Source: Kluyvera intermedia
GTDB taxonomy: Bacteria; Pseudomonadota; Gammaproteobacteria; Enterobacterales; Enterobacteriaceae
Reading direction: 5' to 3'
Assembly: GCF_034424175.1 (NCBI RefSeq)
Contig: NZ_CP139986.1
Location: 2,604,001 to 2,668,000 of the forward strand
Length of the DNA: 64,000 nucleotides
Of this stretch, positions 51,390 through 60,918 are shown piece by piece. The notes below the pieces were generated by a model, which worked only from the letters and a program-made list of their open reading frames with translations, had not been told where the DNA came from and ran no database searches. Position 1 is the first letter of the stretch, and every line of letters begins with the position of its first letter. A program made the position numbers and the translations under genes.

Positions 51390-52931
51390 TCACTCTTCGC
51401 CCTTCTTATTGCTCAGGCTATATTCACGTAATTTATTCGCAATCGCGGTATGCGAGACGCCAAGGCGTTTCGCCAATTTACGCGTACTTGGATAACTGTG
51501 ATAAAGCTGGGCCAACACCGAGCGCTCAAAGCGGCGCGTGATCTCGTCCAGTGAACCTTCCATTGCCTCTTCACCCACCGCGGCACTGGTCACATCGTTA
51601 TCCGGCAACAGCACGTCCTGCGGACGCAGTTCGTACCCTTCAAGCTGAGTCAGCGCGCGATAGACCGCATTTTTCAATTGGCGCACGTTGCCAGGCCAGC
51701 CGTAGCGCGTTAATACGGTGTTGAGATCGCTTGAGAGTTTCGGGCGCGAAATACCTTGCTCATCGGCAAAGCGGGCAACAAACAATTCCGTCAGCGGCAT
51801 GATGTCCTGTGGACGATCGCGCAGCGGCGGCAGATTGAGCGTCAATACGTTGAGGCGATAGTAGAGGTCTTCACGGAACAACCCTTTTTGCACCAGCTCG
51901 ACGAGATTTTTTTGCGTCGCGCAGATAACACGGACATCAACATGCACTTCATGATCTTCGCCCACGCGGCGGAAAGTGCCGTCATTGAGGAAGCGCAGCA
52001 GTTTAGTCTGCATACGCGGCGACATTTCACCGATTTCATCCAGCAGCACCGAACCGCCGTTAGCCTGCTCAAAGAAGCCTTTCTTGCCTTCTGCTGCATC
52101 GCCAAACAGTTCGCTCTCCACCGCATCTTCCGGAATCGAACCACAGTTCAACGCCAGATACGGTTTCGCCGCCCTTGGGCTGGCAAGGTGGCAAGCATGT
52201 GCCAGCAGATCTTTCCCGGTCCCCGTTTCACCGACAATCAGTAACGGCGCGGTCAGCAGGGCCAGTTTACGCGACTGTTCCACCACCTGACGCATGCGTG
52301 GGCTGACGGCAACAATCTGGCTGAATGCGCTAACGTCCTGCGTCGTCATGGTTTGCAGCTGGCGACCCATTCGTAGCGTCGAGCGCAGCATGATCACCGC
52401 CCCGCCAAGAATACGGGTATCATTTTCGCCGTTCAGATAGACCGGCGTGGCTTCCAGCAGGAAATTCTGCCCCTGAATCACCACGTGTTCGGCAATAGAT
52501 TCAACATCATCACTTTCCAGCCAACGCGGAAAGTTAAACCCGCTTATCAGCTGCGTGACGTTATGATTGCGCATCTTCTCCTGGCTCATGCCAAAAAGCT
52601 GGCAACTTGCCGGATTAGCGCGTTCAATTTTACTGCGCGTGTCCAGCGACAGCACCGGCTCCGGCATCGCTTCCAGCAGGGCGCTTAGCGCCAGATGCTC
52701 GCGTTCAGAAGGCATCCACGGTACGGTGCGGACATCCGTCACTCCGTCGATACGGCGGATTTCTGCCATCAGGCTGCTGAAGCTGGTGAATTCCAGCTCC
52801 GCGAAATTAAGATAGATTCGGCCAACAGGGTCGATATCGATACCGCGCAGGTCAATGCCGCGCAGTACCAGTAAATCGAGCAGTTCACGTGTCAGACCGA
52901 GACGGTCTTCACAAAAGACTTCAAGACGCAT
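51390..52931 (-). CDS. tyrR: Aromatic amino acid regulator TyrR
   Basis: This 513-residue dual regulator has an ACT domain (about 1-75), a PAS domain (about 80-190), an AAA+ domain with GETGTGKDLLAHAC and LLDEIGEMSPR, and a C-terminal HTH (STRKLAKRLGVSHTAIANKLREY). The sigma-54 contact motif GAFTGA is absent, as in E. coli TyrR. The start ATG at 52931 matches the known N-terminus MRLEVFCEDRLG; a GTG 12 bp upstream has AAGG too close. A TyrR-box-like palindrome lies upstream. Confidence 0.96.
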   Translation of the reverse strand: MRLEVFCEDRLGLTRELLDLLVLRGIDLRGIDIDPVGRIYLNFAELEFTSFSSLMAEIRRIDGVTDVRTVPWMPSEREHLALSALLEAMPEPVLSLDTRSKIERANPASCQLFGMSQEKMRNHNVTQLISGFNFPRWLESDDVESIAEHVVIQGQNFLLEATPVYLNGENDTRILGGAVIMLRSTLRMGRQLQTMTTQDVSAFSQIVAVSPRMRQVVEQSRKLALLTAPLLIVGETGTGKDLLAHACHLASPRAAKPYLALNCGSIPEDAVESELFGDAAEGKKGFFEQANGGSVLLDEIGEMSPRMQTKLLRFLNDGTFRRVGEDHEVHVDVRVICATQKNLVELVQKGLFREDLYYRLNVLTLNLPPLRDRPQDIMPLTELFVARFADEQGISRPKLSSDLNTVLTRYGWPGNVRQLKNAVYRALTQLEGYELRPQDVLLPDNDVTSAAVGEEAMEGSLDEITRRFERSVLAQLYHSYPSTRKLAKRLGVSHTAIANKLREYSLSNKKGEE

Positions 52932-53002
52932 GGGAGTTTTCACCCTTAAAAGCCAAAGACGTATGAATAATAAGACAGTTCTTCGCTGGCGGGAAGATGA
53001 CT

Positions 53003-53022
53003 GTCAACAATTATTGACAGTA
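53003..53022. promoter_or_regulatory. TyrR-box-like palindrome upstream of tyrR
   Basis: CTGTCAACAATTATTGACAG is a perfect 7+6+7 palindrome and fits the TyrR-box form TGTnAA-N6-TTnACA. It lies about 75 bp upstream of the tyrR start, consistent with autoregulation. Confidence 0.65.
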
Positions 53023-53098
53023 TGGCGGAAAAACAGCGGGTTTGCTGTAAAGATATACGTTTGAGAGCATAAAATGCGAAGTAGCGACAACGGAGCAG

Positions 53099-53171
53099 TC
53101 CCGGCGGCGCTTCGCTTGGCCGGGCTACTCATTGGTGTAGGCCGGATAAGGCAAAGCCGCCATCCGGCAAT
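53099..53171. repeat. BIME (two REP-type elements)
   Basis: Between ycjF and tyrR, a REP dyad CCCGGCGGCGCTTCGCTTGG at 53100-53119 (continuing to about 53129) is followed by a second unit in the 53138-53170 range (GCCGGATAAGGCAAAGCCGC then CATCCGGC). This is typical enterobacterial BIME structure. Confidence 0.85.
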
Positions 53172-53184
53172 CTGCACGATTAAT

Positions 53185-54240
53185 TTATTGCGCCGCTGAT
53201 TTACCTTTCTGCAGTGTCTCTTTCAACTGCCCAATCAGTTCACGGCGGAAATCGCCTAAACGGGGTTTATCGTTATCCAGCCACGGTAACGGGCGACACA
53301 GTTCCATAGCTTTAATCCCCAGGCGCGCCGTGAGCAACCCGGCACCGATGCCTTGTGCCGCACGGGTGGACAGGCGCGCGGCAAGATCCTGCGACATCCA
53401 GTCCATACCGATTTCACGCACCAATTCCGTGGCACCGGCAAAGGCGATGTTGATCAACACCAGACGGAACAGGCGCAGTCGGCTGTAATAGCCCAGCTCA
53501 ATACCGTACAGGTTTGCAATGCGGTTAATCAGGCGCAGGTTACGCCAGGCGATAAAGGCCATGTCCACCAGCGCCAGCGGGCTAACGGCAATCATCAAAG
53601 TCGATTCTGCCGCAGAGCGGCTAATTTCTCGCCGCGCCTGGGCGTCCAGCACCGGCTGCACCAGGTGGGCATACAGACTCACCACCTCCCGGTCGCTCTG
53701 AGTTTCATGAATCGCCGCGTACCAGCGCTGAAGCGCCGGATGCGATTGATCCAACCCGGCCTGGCGGGCTAATCCCTCACAGAACGCTCGCCCCTGGCCC
53801 ACGCCATGGCTGTGCATCAAAGTGCGCGCTTCATCACGCTCTTGTGCCCGCTGACGTAAACGCCACAGTCTGCGCCATTCGGTGGCAACCGATCCAACAC
53901 CGGCCCCAATAATCAGCGCACCCGCCACGCAACCGCCCAGCGACACCCAATCCTGAGTCTGCCAGGCATTTGCCGTCCACTGCACGCCTTGAGCAACGAC
54001 GCTAAGACCAAACAACCCAAGACCCGCACCGACCATTTTACGCCATAGGCTACGTTTTGGACGCAGCGCAGCTTCAATACTGGCCTCGGCTTGCCCTTCG
54101 TTTTCGGCTTCATCAAGGCTCACCGGCGCGAATTTCTCTGCCGCCTCGCCGTCAAACGCCTGCGAGGTTTTAAACTGTTCGAGTTTGGCCTCTTCGAGAG
54201 GGCCTGCAAAATCAATCCGTGGTTTAAAAGAATCACTCAT
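53185..54240 (-). CDS. ycjF: YcjF family inner-membrane protein (DUF697)
   Basis: This 351-residue protein has an acidic N-terminal third, two membrane helices around residues 68-115 (MVGAGLGLFGLSVVAQGVQW, LGGCVAGALIIGAGVG), and a C-terminal DUF697 domain including SPLALVDMAFIAWRNLRLINRI. It is coupled to ycjX (ATGA overlap) and belongs to the phage-shock regulon in enterics. Biochemical function is unknown. Confidence 0.93.
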   Translation of the reverse strand: MSDSFKPRIDFAGPLEEAKLEQFKTSQAFDGEAAEKFAPVSLDEAENEGQAEASIEAALRPKRSLWRKMVGAGLGLFGLSVVAQGVQWTANAWQTQDWVSLGGCVAGALIIGAGVGSVATEWRRLWRLRQRAQERDEARTLMHSHGVGQGRAFCEGLARQAGLDQSHPALQRWYAAIHETQSDREVVSLYAHLVQPVLDAQARREISRSAAESTLMIAVSPLALVDMAFIAWRNLRLINRIANLYGIELGYYSRLRLFRLVLINIAFAGATELVREIGMDWMSQDLAARLSTRAAQGIGAGLLTARLGIKAMELCRPLPWLDNDKPRLGDFRRELIGQLKETLQKGKSAAQ

Positions 54241-55634
54241 CGCAGTTTATCTCCTATCAAAAACTCCAGCGCGGCATCCAGACGGATATGCGGCAACGGC
54301 TGGTCAACGTCCATGGATTGCGGACGGAAATTCTCAAACTGAAAGCCCTGCTTATCCCAGAACGCTTGCCCCGGCAGACGTGCCGGTACTTCGCCGGGAT
54401 AAACGGTCAATGGCTCACCATCGCTTAAACGGTGACCACGCAGTGCCGGGATTTTCTCGCCGTTAACTTCAATCAATCCGCTTTGCGTTGCCTGCACCGA
54501 CGCGAGTCCCAGACAGTCCATGGTGATGCCTTCAAAAGCCGCATTCTGCCAGGCGTCCTGAATTAACTGCTGCAATAACGACACCATATTGCCATGCTGA
54601 TCGACCGTCACATGATCGGCCTTGGTGGCAGCAAACAGCAGTTTGTCGATAACCGGGGAAAAGAGTCGACGAAACAGCGTGCGCTGCCCGTAGTGGAAGC
54701 TGTGCATCAGTTGCGTCAGCGCCAGGCGCATATCGTTAAACGCCTGTGGGCCGCTGTTGAGCGGCTGTAAACAATCGACCAGCACAATCTGCCGGTCGAA
54801 GTGCAGGAAGTGATCTTTATAGAATCCTTTGACCACTTTCTCGCAGTAGTAATTAAACCGTTCGCGCAGCATACCGGCATTGGTGCTTTTGCTCGCCTGC
54901 GCCAGCTTAGTTTCGCCGACACCGTCCACGTCCGGCCATGGGAAGAACTGGAGCGCAGGCGCACCGGCAAGCTCGCCGGGCAGCACAAAACGCCCCGGCT
55001 GAATAAAATGCAGCCCTTGCTGTTTGCACTGATGTAAATAGTCGGTCCAGGCCTGCGCAATCTCGGCTAGACGGTTTTCGTCGGCGGGCGCCAGCGGATC
55101 CAGCCCTTCACAGAGCTGCCGCCATTTTGCCGACCACTCGGCGCGCTGGCCGTTCAACAGCCCGGTCATCTGCCGCGACCAGCTTAAATAATCCTGGGTT
55201 AACATCGGCAGGTCGAGCAACCACTCGCCGGGATAATCGACAATCTCCAGGTACAACGTGGAGGTTTCTTTAAAATGGCGTAGCAGAGAGTCGTTGGATT
55301 TATAGCGCAACGCGAGGCGGATTTCGCTCACGCCTCGGGTCGGCGTAGGCCACATTGGCGGCTGCCCGTAAAGCTGCACCAGTCCTTCATCGTAGGTAAA
55401 ACGGGGAACACCGAGATCGCGCTGAGGAATACGTTTCACCCCCAGCAGACGCTCATCTCTGACCGCACTCAGTAGCGGCAAACGCGCACCGGTGTGAATA
55501 TTCAGCAGTTGATTGACCATACCGGTGATAAAAGCGGTTTTGCCGCTGCGGCTTAAGCCGGTCACGGCAATACGAAGATGCCGGTCAACGCTACGGTTGA
55601 CCAGCGCATTGAATTCAGTTTTAAGTCGCTTCAT
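54237..55634 (-). CDS. ycjX: YcjX family P-loop protein (DUF463)
   Basis: This 465-residue putative nucleoside-triphosphatase has a Walker A GLSRSGKTAFITGM at about residue 26, a Walker-B-like LEIVDYPGEWLLDL, and the guanine-type motif ATKADHV near residue 340. It is the upstream partner of ycjF and lies 32 bp after pspD, so it is likely co-transcribed with the psp operon. A GTPase role in envelope stress is inferred. Confidence 0.93.
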   Translation of the reverse strand: MKRLKTEFNALVNRSVDRHLRIAVTGLSRSGKTAFITGMVNQLLNIHTGARLPLLSAVRDERLLGVKRIPQRDLGVPRFTYDEGLVQLYGQPPMWPTPTRGVSEIRLALRYKSNDSLLRHFKETSTLYLEIVDYPGEWLLDLPMLTQDYLSWSRQMTGLLNGQRAEWSAKWRQLCEGLDPLAPADENRLAEIAQAWTDYLHQCKQQGLHFIQPGRFVLPGELAGAPALQFFPWPDVDGVGETKLAQASKSTNAGMLRERFNYYCEKVVKGFYKDHFLHFDRQIVLVDCLQPLNSGPQAFNDMRLALTQLMHSFHYGQRTLFRRLFSPVIDKLLFAATKADHVTVDQHGNMVSLLQQLIQDAWQNAAFEGITMDCLGLASVQATQSGLIEVNGEKIPALRGHRLSDGEPLTVYPGEVPARLPGQAFWDKQGFQFENFRPQSMDVDQPLPHIRLDAALEFLIGDKLR

Positions 55635-55666
55635 TGCTTATTACATACTCCTGTCAACGCCAGAGT

Positions 55667-55888
55667 TTATTTTGCCATGGGGAAATACCGTTTGGCGAGG
55701 CGCGACAACAGCGGTTCCAGCACCACCGCCAGGACCATTTTCAGCGGGCGGCGAGCAACAGACTTAATCGCCCACCCGGCAACGCCTGCCGGGCCGTAGC
55801 GTAACGCAGTCAGCAGCGCTAACTTGCCGACGATTTTCAGACCCGGTTTCACTTTCTGCCCTGCTCGCTGCCATTTATTGTTCATCAT
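55667..55888 (-). CDS. pspD: Phage shock protein PspD
   Basis: This 73-residue peripheral inner-membrane protein has an amphipathic N-terminal region and a hydrophobic helix with LALLTALRYGPAGVAGWAIKS. Its position after pspC and its length (73 as in E. coli) support the call. Its role in the Psp response is minor or unclear. The E. coli pspE gene that should follow is missing. Confidence 0.9.
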   Translation of the reverse strand: MMNNKWQRAGQKVKPGLKIVGKLALLTALRYGPAGVAGWAIKSVARRPLKMVLAVVLEPLLSRLAKRYFPMAK

Positions 55889-55899
55889 TAACCTCTTAC

Positions 55900-56259
55900 T
55901 CAGAGTTGACGGAACCGGCTGCGCAAGCTGAAAACATCCGATGTCACATAGCGTTCCATCTCGCGCAGACGCTGTTCCCCAGCGGCCAATTCGGCATCTA
56001 CCGCATCCAGCAAATCACGGTTGGACGGTTGGTGTTCATTATAGTTCGCCCCTTCCGGCATCGGGTCTAAGGCAAACGTCAGAATAATGTAGGCGACCAC
56101 CACAAAGAAAAAGAGACCAAAGATCATCGCCAGAACGGTAATAATGCGCACCAGCTTCACCGGCACGTCAAGGTACTGCGCAATCCCGGCGCACACCCCT
56201 TTCACCATACCTTGCTGCGGAATACGCCAGAGCTTTTTATTGAAATCCCATGCGGCCAT
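55900..56259 (-). CDS. pspC: Phage shock protein PspC
   Basis: This 119-residue membrane sensor of the Psp system has a PspC domain at 8-65 (WRIPQQGMVKGVCAGIAQYLDVPVKLVR, membrane helix ITVLAMIFGLFFFVVVAYII) and a coiled C-terminus (DAVDAELAAGEQRLREMERY). PspC with PspB senses inner-membrane stress and releases PspA from PspF. Its ATG overlaps the pspB stop by one base (TAATG). Confidence 0.95.
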   Translation of the reverse strand: MAAWDFNKKLWRIPQQGMVKGVCAGIAQYLDVPVKLVRIITVLAMIFGLFFFVVVAYIILTFALDPMPEGANYNEHQPSNRDLLDAVDAELAAGEQRLREMERYVTSDVFSLRSRFRQL

Positions 56260-56483
56260 TATTTGTCCCTCCAGTTCGGATGCTCTGCATCAAGAATGGC
56301 TTCCAGCGCCTGAATACGCTCGCGCATCCGTTTTGCGTCATCGGTTAATTGCATCAACCGCTGCTTTTCACCCTGGGAGAGTTCACCCGAGCGGGAACGG
56401 TTGCTGTAATGCAGCCACAGCCAAATCGGCAACACAAACAGCACAAACAACGTCAGGGGAATGCCAAGAAAAAGCGCGCTCAT
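56259..56483 (-). CDS. pspB: Phage shock protein PspB
   Basis: This 74-residue protein has one N-terminal membrane helix (FLGIPLTLFVLFVLPIWLWLHY) and a cytoplasmic leucine-rich coil (LSQGEKQRLMQLTDDAKRMRERIQALEAIL). It works with PspC as the signal receptor that recruits PspA. Length agrees with E. coli PspB (74). Confidence 0.95.
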   Translation of the reverse strand: MSALFLGIPLTLFVLFVLPIWLWLHYSNRSRSGELSQGEKQRLMQLTDDAKRMRERIQALEAILDAEHPNWRDK

Positions 56484-56535
56484 AGATACTCCTTATGATT
56501 TATGAGCAGCGGTACTCTACGTACCGCCGGATTTA

Positions 56536-57204
56536 TTATTCGTTGTCTTGCTTCATTTTGGCTTTCAACGCGGCCAGCTGATCGCTAATTTCATCATCAG
56601 CTTTCAGTTCGGCAAACTGCTGGTCCAACGACGGTTGTTTACCAAAACCGTGGCTTTCTGCTTCGGCTTCCATATGGTCAATGCGACGCTCAAAGGATTC
56701 GAAACGTGCCATCGCTTCATCCAGTTTACCGCTGTCCAGTTGGCGACGCACATCGCGGGAAGAACTCGCCGCTTGATGACGCAGAGCCAATGACTGCTGA
56801 CGCGCACGGGTTTCGCTGAGTTTATTTTCCAGCTCGCCAATTTCTTTTTTCATGCGAGACAGCGTTTCATCCACCAGCGTCACTTCATGCTCAAGGGTGG
56901 CAATAACGTCGGTCAGCTTCTGTTTTTCAATCAGCGCCGCACGCGCCAGATCCTCTTTATCCTTACGCAGCGCCAGTTCAGCTTTCTCCTGCCACTCATG
57001 CTGCTGTGCCAGTGCTTTCTCAACGCGACGGCTCAGTTCTTTCTTTTCCGCCAGCGCACGTGCGGAAGTAGAGCGGACTTCAACCAGCGTATCTTCCATT
57101 TCCTGGATCATCAGACGCACCAGCTTTTGCGGGTCTTCCGCTTTTTCCAGCAGTGAGTTGATGTTAGCGTTCACGATGTCGGCAAAACGAGAAAAAATAC
57201 CCAT
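56536..57204 (-). CDS. pspA: Phage shock protein PspA
   Basis: This 222-residue helical ESCRT-III-like protein has an N-terminal amphipathic membrane-binding helix (MGIFSRFADIVNANINSLL) and long coiled coils (about 25-190). PspA inhibits PspF when the membrane is intact and forms scaffolds on damaged membrane. It is the first gene of pspABCD, transcribed from a sigma-54 promoter just upstream. Confidence 0.97.
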   Translation of the reverse strand: MGIFSRFADIVNANINSLLEKAEDPQKLVRLMIQEMEDTLVEVRSTSARALAEKKELSRRVEKALAQQHEWQEKAELALRKDKEDLARAALIEKQKLTDVIATLEHEVTLVDETLSRMKKEIGELENKLSETRARQQSLALRHQAASSSRDVRRQLDSGKLDEAMARFESFERRIDHMEAEAESHGFGKQPSLDQQFAELKADDEISDQLAALKAKMKQDNE

Positions 57205-57256
57205 AATTCAATCCTCATAGTTCTGTGTTTCGGGCTAAGCCCTGCGTAGAGACTAT

Positions 57257-57273
57257 TACAAGTTCCATGCCAA
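57257..57273 (-). promoter_or_regulatory. Sigma-54 promoter of pspA
   Basis: On the minus strand TTGGCATGGAACTTGTA fits the sigma-54 form TTGGCACG-N4-TTGTA of E. coli pspA (-24 GG and -12 TTGT). It lies 53 bp upstream of the pspA ATG. PspF binding sites would be in the 57290-57370 region shared with pspF. Confidence 0.85.
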
Positions 57274-57371
57274 CTTTTTATCTTATTGATTATCAAAGAA
57301 GTGATTGAATTTCACTCGGTTAACACCTACAGTGAAATGGCGAATTACACCAACTAGTGGCGAATTTCATC

Positions 57372-58340
57372 ATGGCAGATTACAAAGATAACCTTCTCGG
57401 CGAAGCGAACCGCTTTCTCGAGGTGCTTGAGCAGGTTTCACGGCTGGCCCCTTTGAGTAAACCGGTGTTGATCATCGGTGAGCGCGGTACCGGCAAGGAG
57501 CTTATCGCCAACCGTCTGCACTACTTGTCTTCGTGCTGGCAAGGGCCGTTTATCTCGCTTAACTGTGCGGCGCTCAATGAAAATTTGCTCGATACCGAAC
57601 TGTTCGGCCATGAAGCCGGCGCGTTTACCGGCGCGCAAAAGCGCCATCCGGGACGTTTTGAGCGCGCAGATGGCGGCACCCTCTTTCTTGATGAGCTGGC
57701 GACCGCGCCAATGCTGGTGCAGGAAAAGTTGTTACGCGTGATTGAGTACGGTGAACTTGAGCGCGTCGGCGGCAGCCAGCCGTTGCAGGTTAACGTGCGC
57801 CTGGTGTGCGCCACCAATGCCGATTTGCCGCAGTTAGTCGACGATGGCACCTTCCGTGCCGATTTACTGGATCGTCTGGCGTTCGATGTCGTGCTGTTGC
57901 CGCCGCTGCGCGAGCGCCAAAGCGACATTATGTTGATGGCGGATCACTTTGCCATTCAGATGTGCCGGGAGCTAAAGCTGCCGCTGTTTCCCGGTTTCAC
58001 CGAGCGCGCCCGCGAGACGCTCTTACATTACCGCTGGCCGGGGAATATTCGTGAACTGAAAAATGTGGTGGAACGTTCGGTGTATCGCCATGGCAGCAGT
58101 GAAATCCCGCTCGACGAAATTGTTATCGATCCCTTCCATCGCCAAATCACGCGCGAACCCCAGCCGACAAATGAAAGCGTGGCGCTGCCGCTTGATCTTC
58201 GTCAGTTCCAGCTATCACAGGAAAAAGACCTGTTACAGCAAAGTCTGCAACAGGCCAGGTTCAATCAAAAACAGGCGGCGGAACTGCTGGGCCTCACCTA
58301 TCATCAGCTACGCGCGCTATTGAAAAAGCATCAGCTTTAA
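57372..58340 (+). CDS. pspF: Psp operon sigma-54 activator PspF
   Basis: This 322-residue bacterial enhancer-binding protein lacks a regulatory receiver domain. The AAA+ domain has GERGTGKELIANRL (Walker A), the GAFTGA loop in FGHEAGAFTGAQKR, GGTLFLDELATAP (Walker B) and the Arg-finger region. The C-terminal Fis-type HTH is QKQAAELLGLTYHQLRALLKK. The start ATG 57372 reproduces the E. coli N-terminus (MADYKDNLLGEAN). It is divergent from pspA. Confidence 0.96.
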   Translation: MADYKDNLLGEANRFLEVLEQVSRLAPLSKPVLIIGERGTGKELIANRLHYLSSCWQGPFISLNCAALNENLLDTELFGHEAGAFTGAQKRHPGRFERADGGTLFLDELATAPMLVQEKLLRVIEYGELERVGGSQPLQVNVRLVCATNADLPQLVDDGTFRADLLDRLAFDVVLLPPLRERQSDIMLMADHFAIQMCRELKLPLFPGFTERARETLLHYRWPGNIRELKNVVERSVYRHGSSEIPLDEIVIDPFHRQITREPQPTNESVALPLDLRQFQLSQEKDLLQQSLQQARFNQKQAAELLGLTYHQLRALLKKHQL

Positions 58341-59722
58341 CGCGTCTTTGGCAGCATAACGGCGCTGACCAGCATCGCTCCCAGACATAAGGCACAGTTA
58401 AACCACAGCGCGTACTGTGCCGCCGTCGCCATCCCTTTCGGCAAGAACAGAGCGTATAGCGAGGCGGTAATGGCCAGACCAAACGCACCGCCCAGCGAAC
58501 TGCCCATCTTATAGACGCCTGAAGCCACTCCCACCTTGTTTTCCGGCGCATTGGTTACGGCGGTATCCGTTGATGGCGTGGCGTAACATCCTAGCCCCAA
58601 ACCGAACAGCACGTTGCTGAAGAACACCGTGATGATGTAGACACCGGTGTCGAGGAAGGTGCAGGAGATCAGGAATATCCCCACCATCGCAATCAGTGGC
58701 CCGCCCATCATCGGCAATCGAGCGCCATAGCGTTGCAGCAACTTTTCACCAACCCGAATCATCAGCAGCACGGTGACCAGATACCCCAGCGTCATCATTC
58801 CCGTCTGGAAGGGGCTCAGATGACGTCCTTGCTGAAGCCAGATACTGGTGATCATCATGGTGCCGATTGCGCCATTGAGCATAAAATTAGACAGCACCGC
58901 TGCACCATAGGCACGATTTTTAAACAGCGCAAAGTCAATCAGCGCGGCGTCCTTTTTACGCATTTCCGTACGCAGGAAAAGGAGAACCGCGACCACCGCC
59001 CCCAGTAACAGGGTCAGTGCTAACGGACTGGTCCATCCCCAATGATGGCCTTTCGAGATAAACAGATTGAACAGCACCAGCGCCACCACCAGACTGAGCA
59101 ACCCGCTGACGTCCAGTTTATGCTGTCCCGCCGTTTCACTGCGGCTTTCCGGGGTGGTGCGAATCAACATCAGTGCCGCTAACGCAGTCACGATAGAAAA
59201 GACAAAAATCCATCGCCATCCCAGCCCGGTCGCAATAGCACCGCCCACAAAGGAGCACAAACCGCTGCCGCCCCATGAGCCAATGACCCAGAAACTGACG
59301 GCCCGCTGACGCGCTTTGCCGGCATACCAGGTTTTAATCAAGGCAAGCGTTGCGGGCATAATACAGGCAGCAGAAAGCCCCTGTATCACCCGTCCCGCCA
59401 GAAACAGCACCGGACCTTGCGAAACCACCAGCATCGCGCTGCCAACCATGCTTAACATCAGACCAATGGTTGTTAGACGAACGCGGCCAAATTTATCCGC
59501 CAACCCGCCGCTCACGACGACAAAACAACCGCTGAACAGCGCGCTCAGACTGACGGCAAGCGTGAGCGTTTCAAGCGAGATATCAATACTGCTTTTGACG
59601 ACCGGCACGACGTTAATCACCGACTGGGCAAATAGCCAGAAGGTCAGGACGCTTAATACAATTCCCGCTAGCAGGCGGTCGGTGCCGACGTACGGCGCGG
59701 CATTTATCGAAACGCTACTCAT
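58337..59722 (-). CDS. MFS transporter, DHA2-type (14-helix) efflux family
   Basis: This 461-residue membrane protein has the MFS motif A GGLADKFGRVRLT, the motif GRVIQGLSAACIMPATLALI (motif C-like), and about 14 predicted helices as in EmrB/QacA relatives. It is located immediately downstream of the M20 amidohydrolase gene (23 bp after its stop), so the two are probably co-transcribed. The start ATG 59722 follows GAGGGCGAACC. Its stop overlaps the pspF stop region in a convergent layout. The substrate may be the hydrolase's substrate or product, but direction (import or export) is not deducible. Confidence 0.88.
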   Translation of the reverse strand: MSSVSINAAPYVGTDRLLAGIVLSVLTFWLFAQSVINVVPVVKSSIDISLETLTLAVSLSALFSGCFVVVSGGLADKFGRVRLTTIGLMLSMVGSAMLVVSQGPVLFLAGRVIQGLSAACIMPATLALIKTWYAGKARQRAVSFWVIGSWGGSGLCSFVGGAIATGLGWRWIFVFSIVTALAALMLIRTTPESRSETAGQHKLDVSGLLSLVVALVLFNLFISKGHHWGWTSPLALTLLLGAVVAVLLFLRTEMRKKDAALIDFALFKNRAYGAAVLSNFMLNGAIGTMMITSIWLQQGRHLSPFQTGMMTLGYLVTVLLMIRVGEKLLQRYGARLPMMGGPLIAMVGIFLISCTFLDTGVYIITVFFSNVLFGLGLGCYATPSTDTAVTNAPENKVGVASGVYKMGSSLGGAFGLAITASLYALFLPKGMATAAQYALWFNCALCLGAMLVSAVMLPKTR

Positions 59723-59745
59723 GGTTCGCCCTCTTTCACATGGCG

Positions 59746-60918
59746 CTAGGCGCGCAGATAGTGTTCGGTGAGGCCACACCACAACGCGGCACCGGTGAGC
59801 AGGATTTTGTCGTTAAAATCGTAACCCGGGTTATGTACCATGCAGCGGTCCGGCTCATCGCCCGCCCCGATGGTGAAGTAGGCGCCTTGTGGATTTTTCT
59901 CGAGCATAAAGGCGAAATCTTCGCTGCCCATAAACGGTGAAACGGTACCTACCGCCTCTTCGCCAAATAATGTCGTCGCGACCTGGCGCACCATCGCATT
60001 GGCGAGAGGGTCGTTTTTCAACACCGGGCTACCGTTGACATGGGTGAGCGTGGCGCTCGCGTTGAAGCTTTCGGCCTGGGATATCGCGATAGCATGAATG
60101 CGTTGTAGTACGGTTTGACGAACCTGCTCATTGAGCGTGCGCACCGTCAACTTCATCAGCACTTTGTCGTTAATGATATTCGGCGCATGACCCGCCTGAA
60201 TGCTGCCCACGGTGACCACTGCCGGGTCGAACGGGCTGATATTGCGCGAGACAATAGTTTGTAGCGCCAGCGTGATATGACAAGCCACAACGGTTGCATC
60301 GACCGTATGCTCCGGTACCGCGCCATGTCCACCTACGCCCTGGACCTCAATGTGTAGCGTGTCCGAAGAGGCCATCATCGCGCCATCACGCAGGCCAATT
60401 CGGCCAAGTTTTTGCCCCGGCATATTGTGCAGGCCAAAAATCTGGTCGCAGGGAAATTTATCAAACAAGCCGTCTTCCAGCATCACCCGACCGCCGTACA
60501 GCAACTCTTCTGCCGGTTGAAAAATCAGGTGTAGCGTGCCGTTAAACTGTCGGGTTCGCGCCAGATATTCCGCGGCATACAGCAGCGTTGTCGTGTGACC
60601 ATCATGGCCGCAGCCGTGGAAGCGGCCATCGGTTTGGCTGGCCCACGCTTTACCGCTATTCTCTTGCATCGGCAATGCATCCATATCAGCACGAAGCCCC
60701 AACCTTTTCTTGCCGTCGCCCACTTTGAGCGTCGCCACCACACCGGTTCCCGCCAGGCCATAATCGACCTCATATCCCCACTCTTTGAGCAACGTCGCCA
60801 CCTGCTGACTGGTGCGATGTTCCTCAAAACCGATTTCCGGCTGCTGATGAAACTGGCGACGGAGTGCGGTAAAACGCGCTTCCTGGGTCTGTAATGCTTC
60901 AACGATAGGATGTGTCAT
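59746..60918 (-). CDS. M20D amidohydrolase (hippurate/N-acyl-amino-acid hydrolase-like)
   Basis: This 390-residue metallopeptidase-like enzyme has two-metal-site residues in RADMDALPMQ, HGCGHDGHTT and FQPAEELLYGG, and the lid domain containing GGHGAVPEHTVDATVVACHI. The C-terminus SPFMGSEDFAFMLEKNPQGAYF is typical of HipO/IAA-amino-acid hydrolases. It likely releases an amino acid from an N-acyl conjugate. It heads a two-gene unit with the MFS transporter and diverges from the AraC-type regulator. Confidence 0.9.
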   Translation of the reverse strand: MTHPIVEALQTQEARFTALRRQFHQQPEIGFEEHRTSQQVATLLKEWGYEVDYGLAGTGVVATLKVGDGKKRLGLRADMDALPMQENSGKAWASQTDGRFHGCGHDGHTTTLLYAAEYLARTRQFNGTLHLIFQPAEELLYGGRVMLEDGLFDKFPCDQIFGLHNMPGQKLGRIGLRDGAMMASSDTLHIEVQGVGGHGAVPEHTVDATVVACHITLALQTIVSRNISPFDPAVVTVGSIQAGHAPNIINDKVLMKLTVRTLNEQVRQTVLQRIHAIAISQAESFNASATLTHVNGSPVLKNDPLANAMVRQVATTLFGEEAVGTVSPFMGSEDFAFMLEKNPQGAYFTIGAGDEPDRCMVHNPGYDFNDKILLTGAALWCGLTEHYLRA

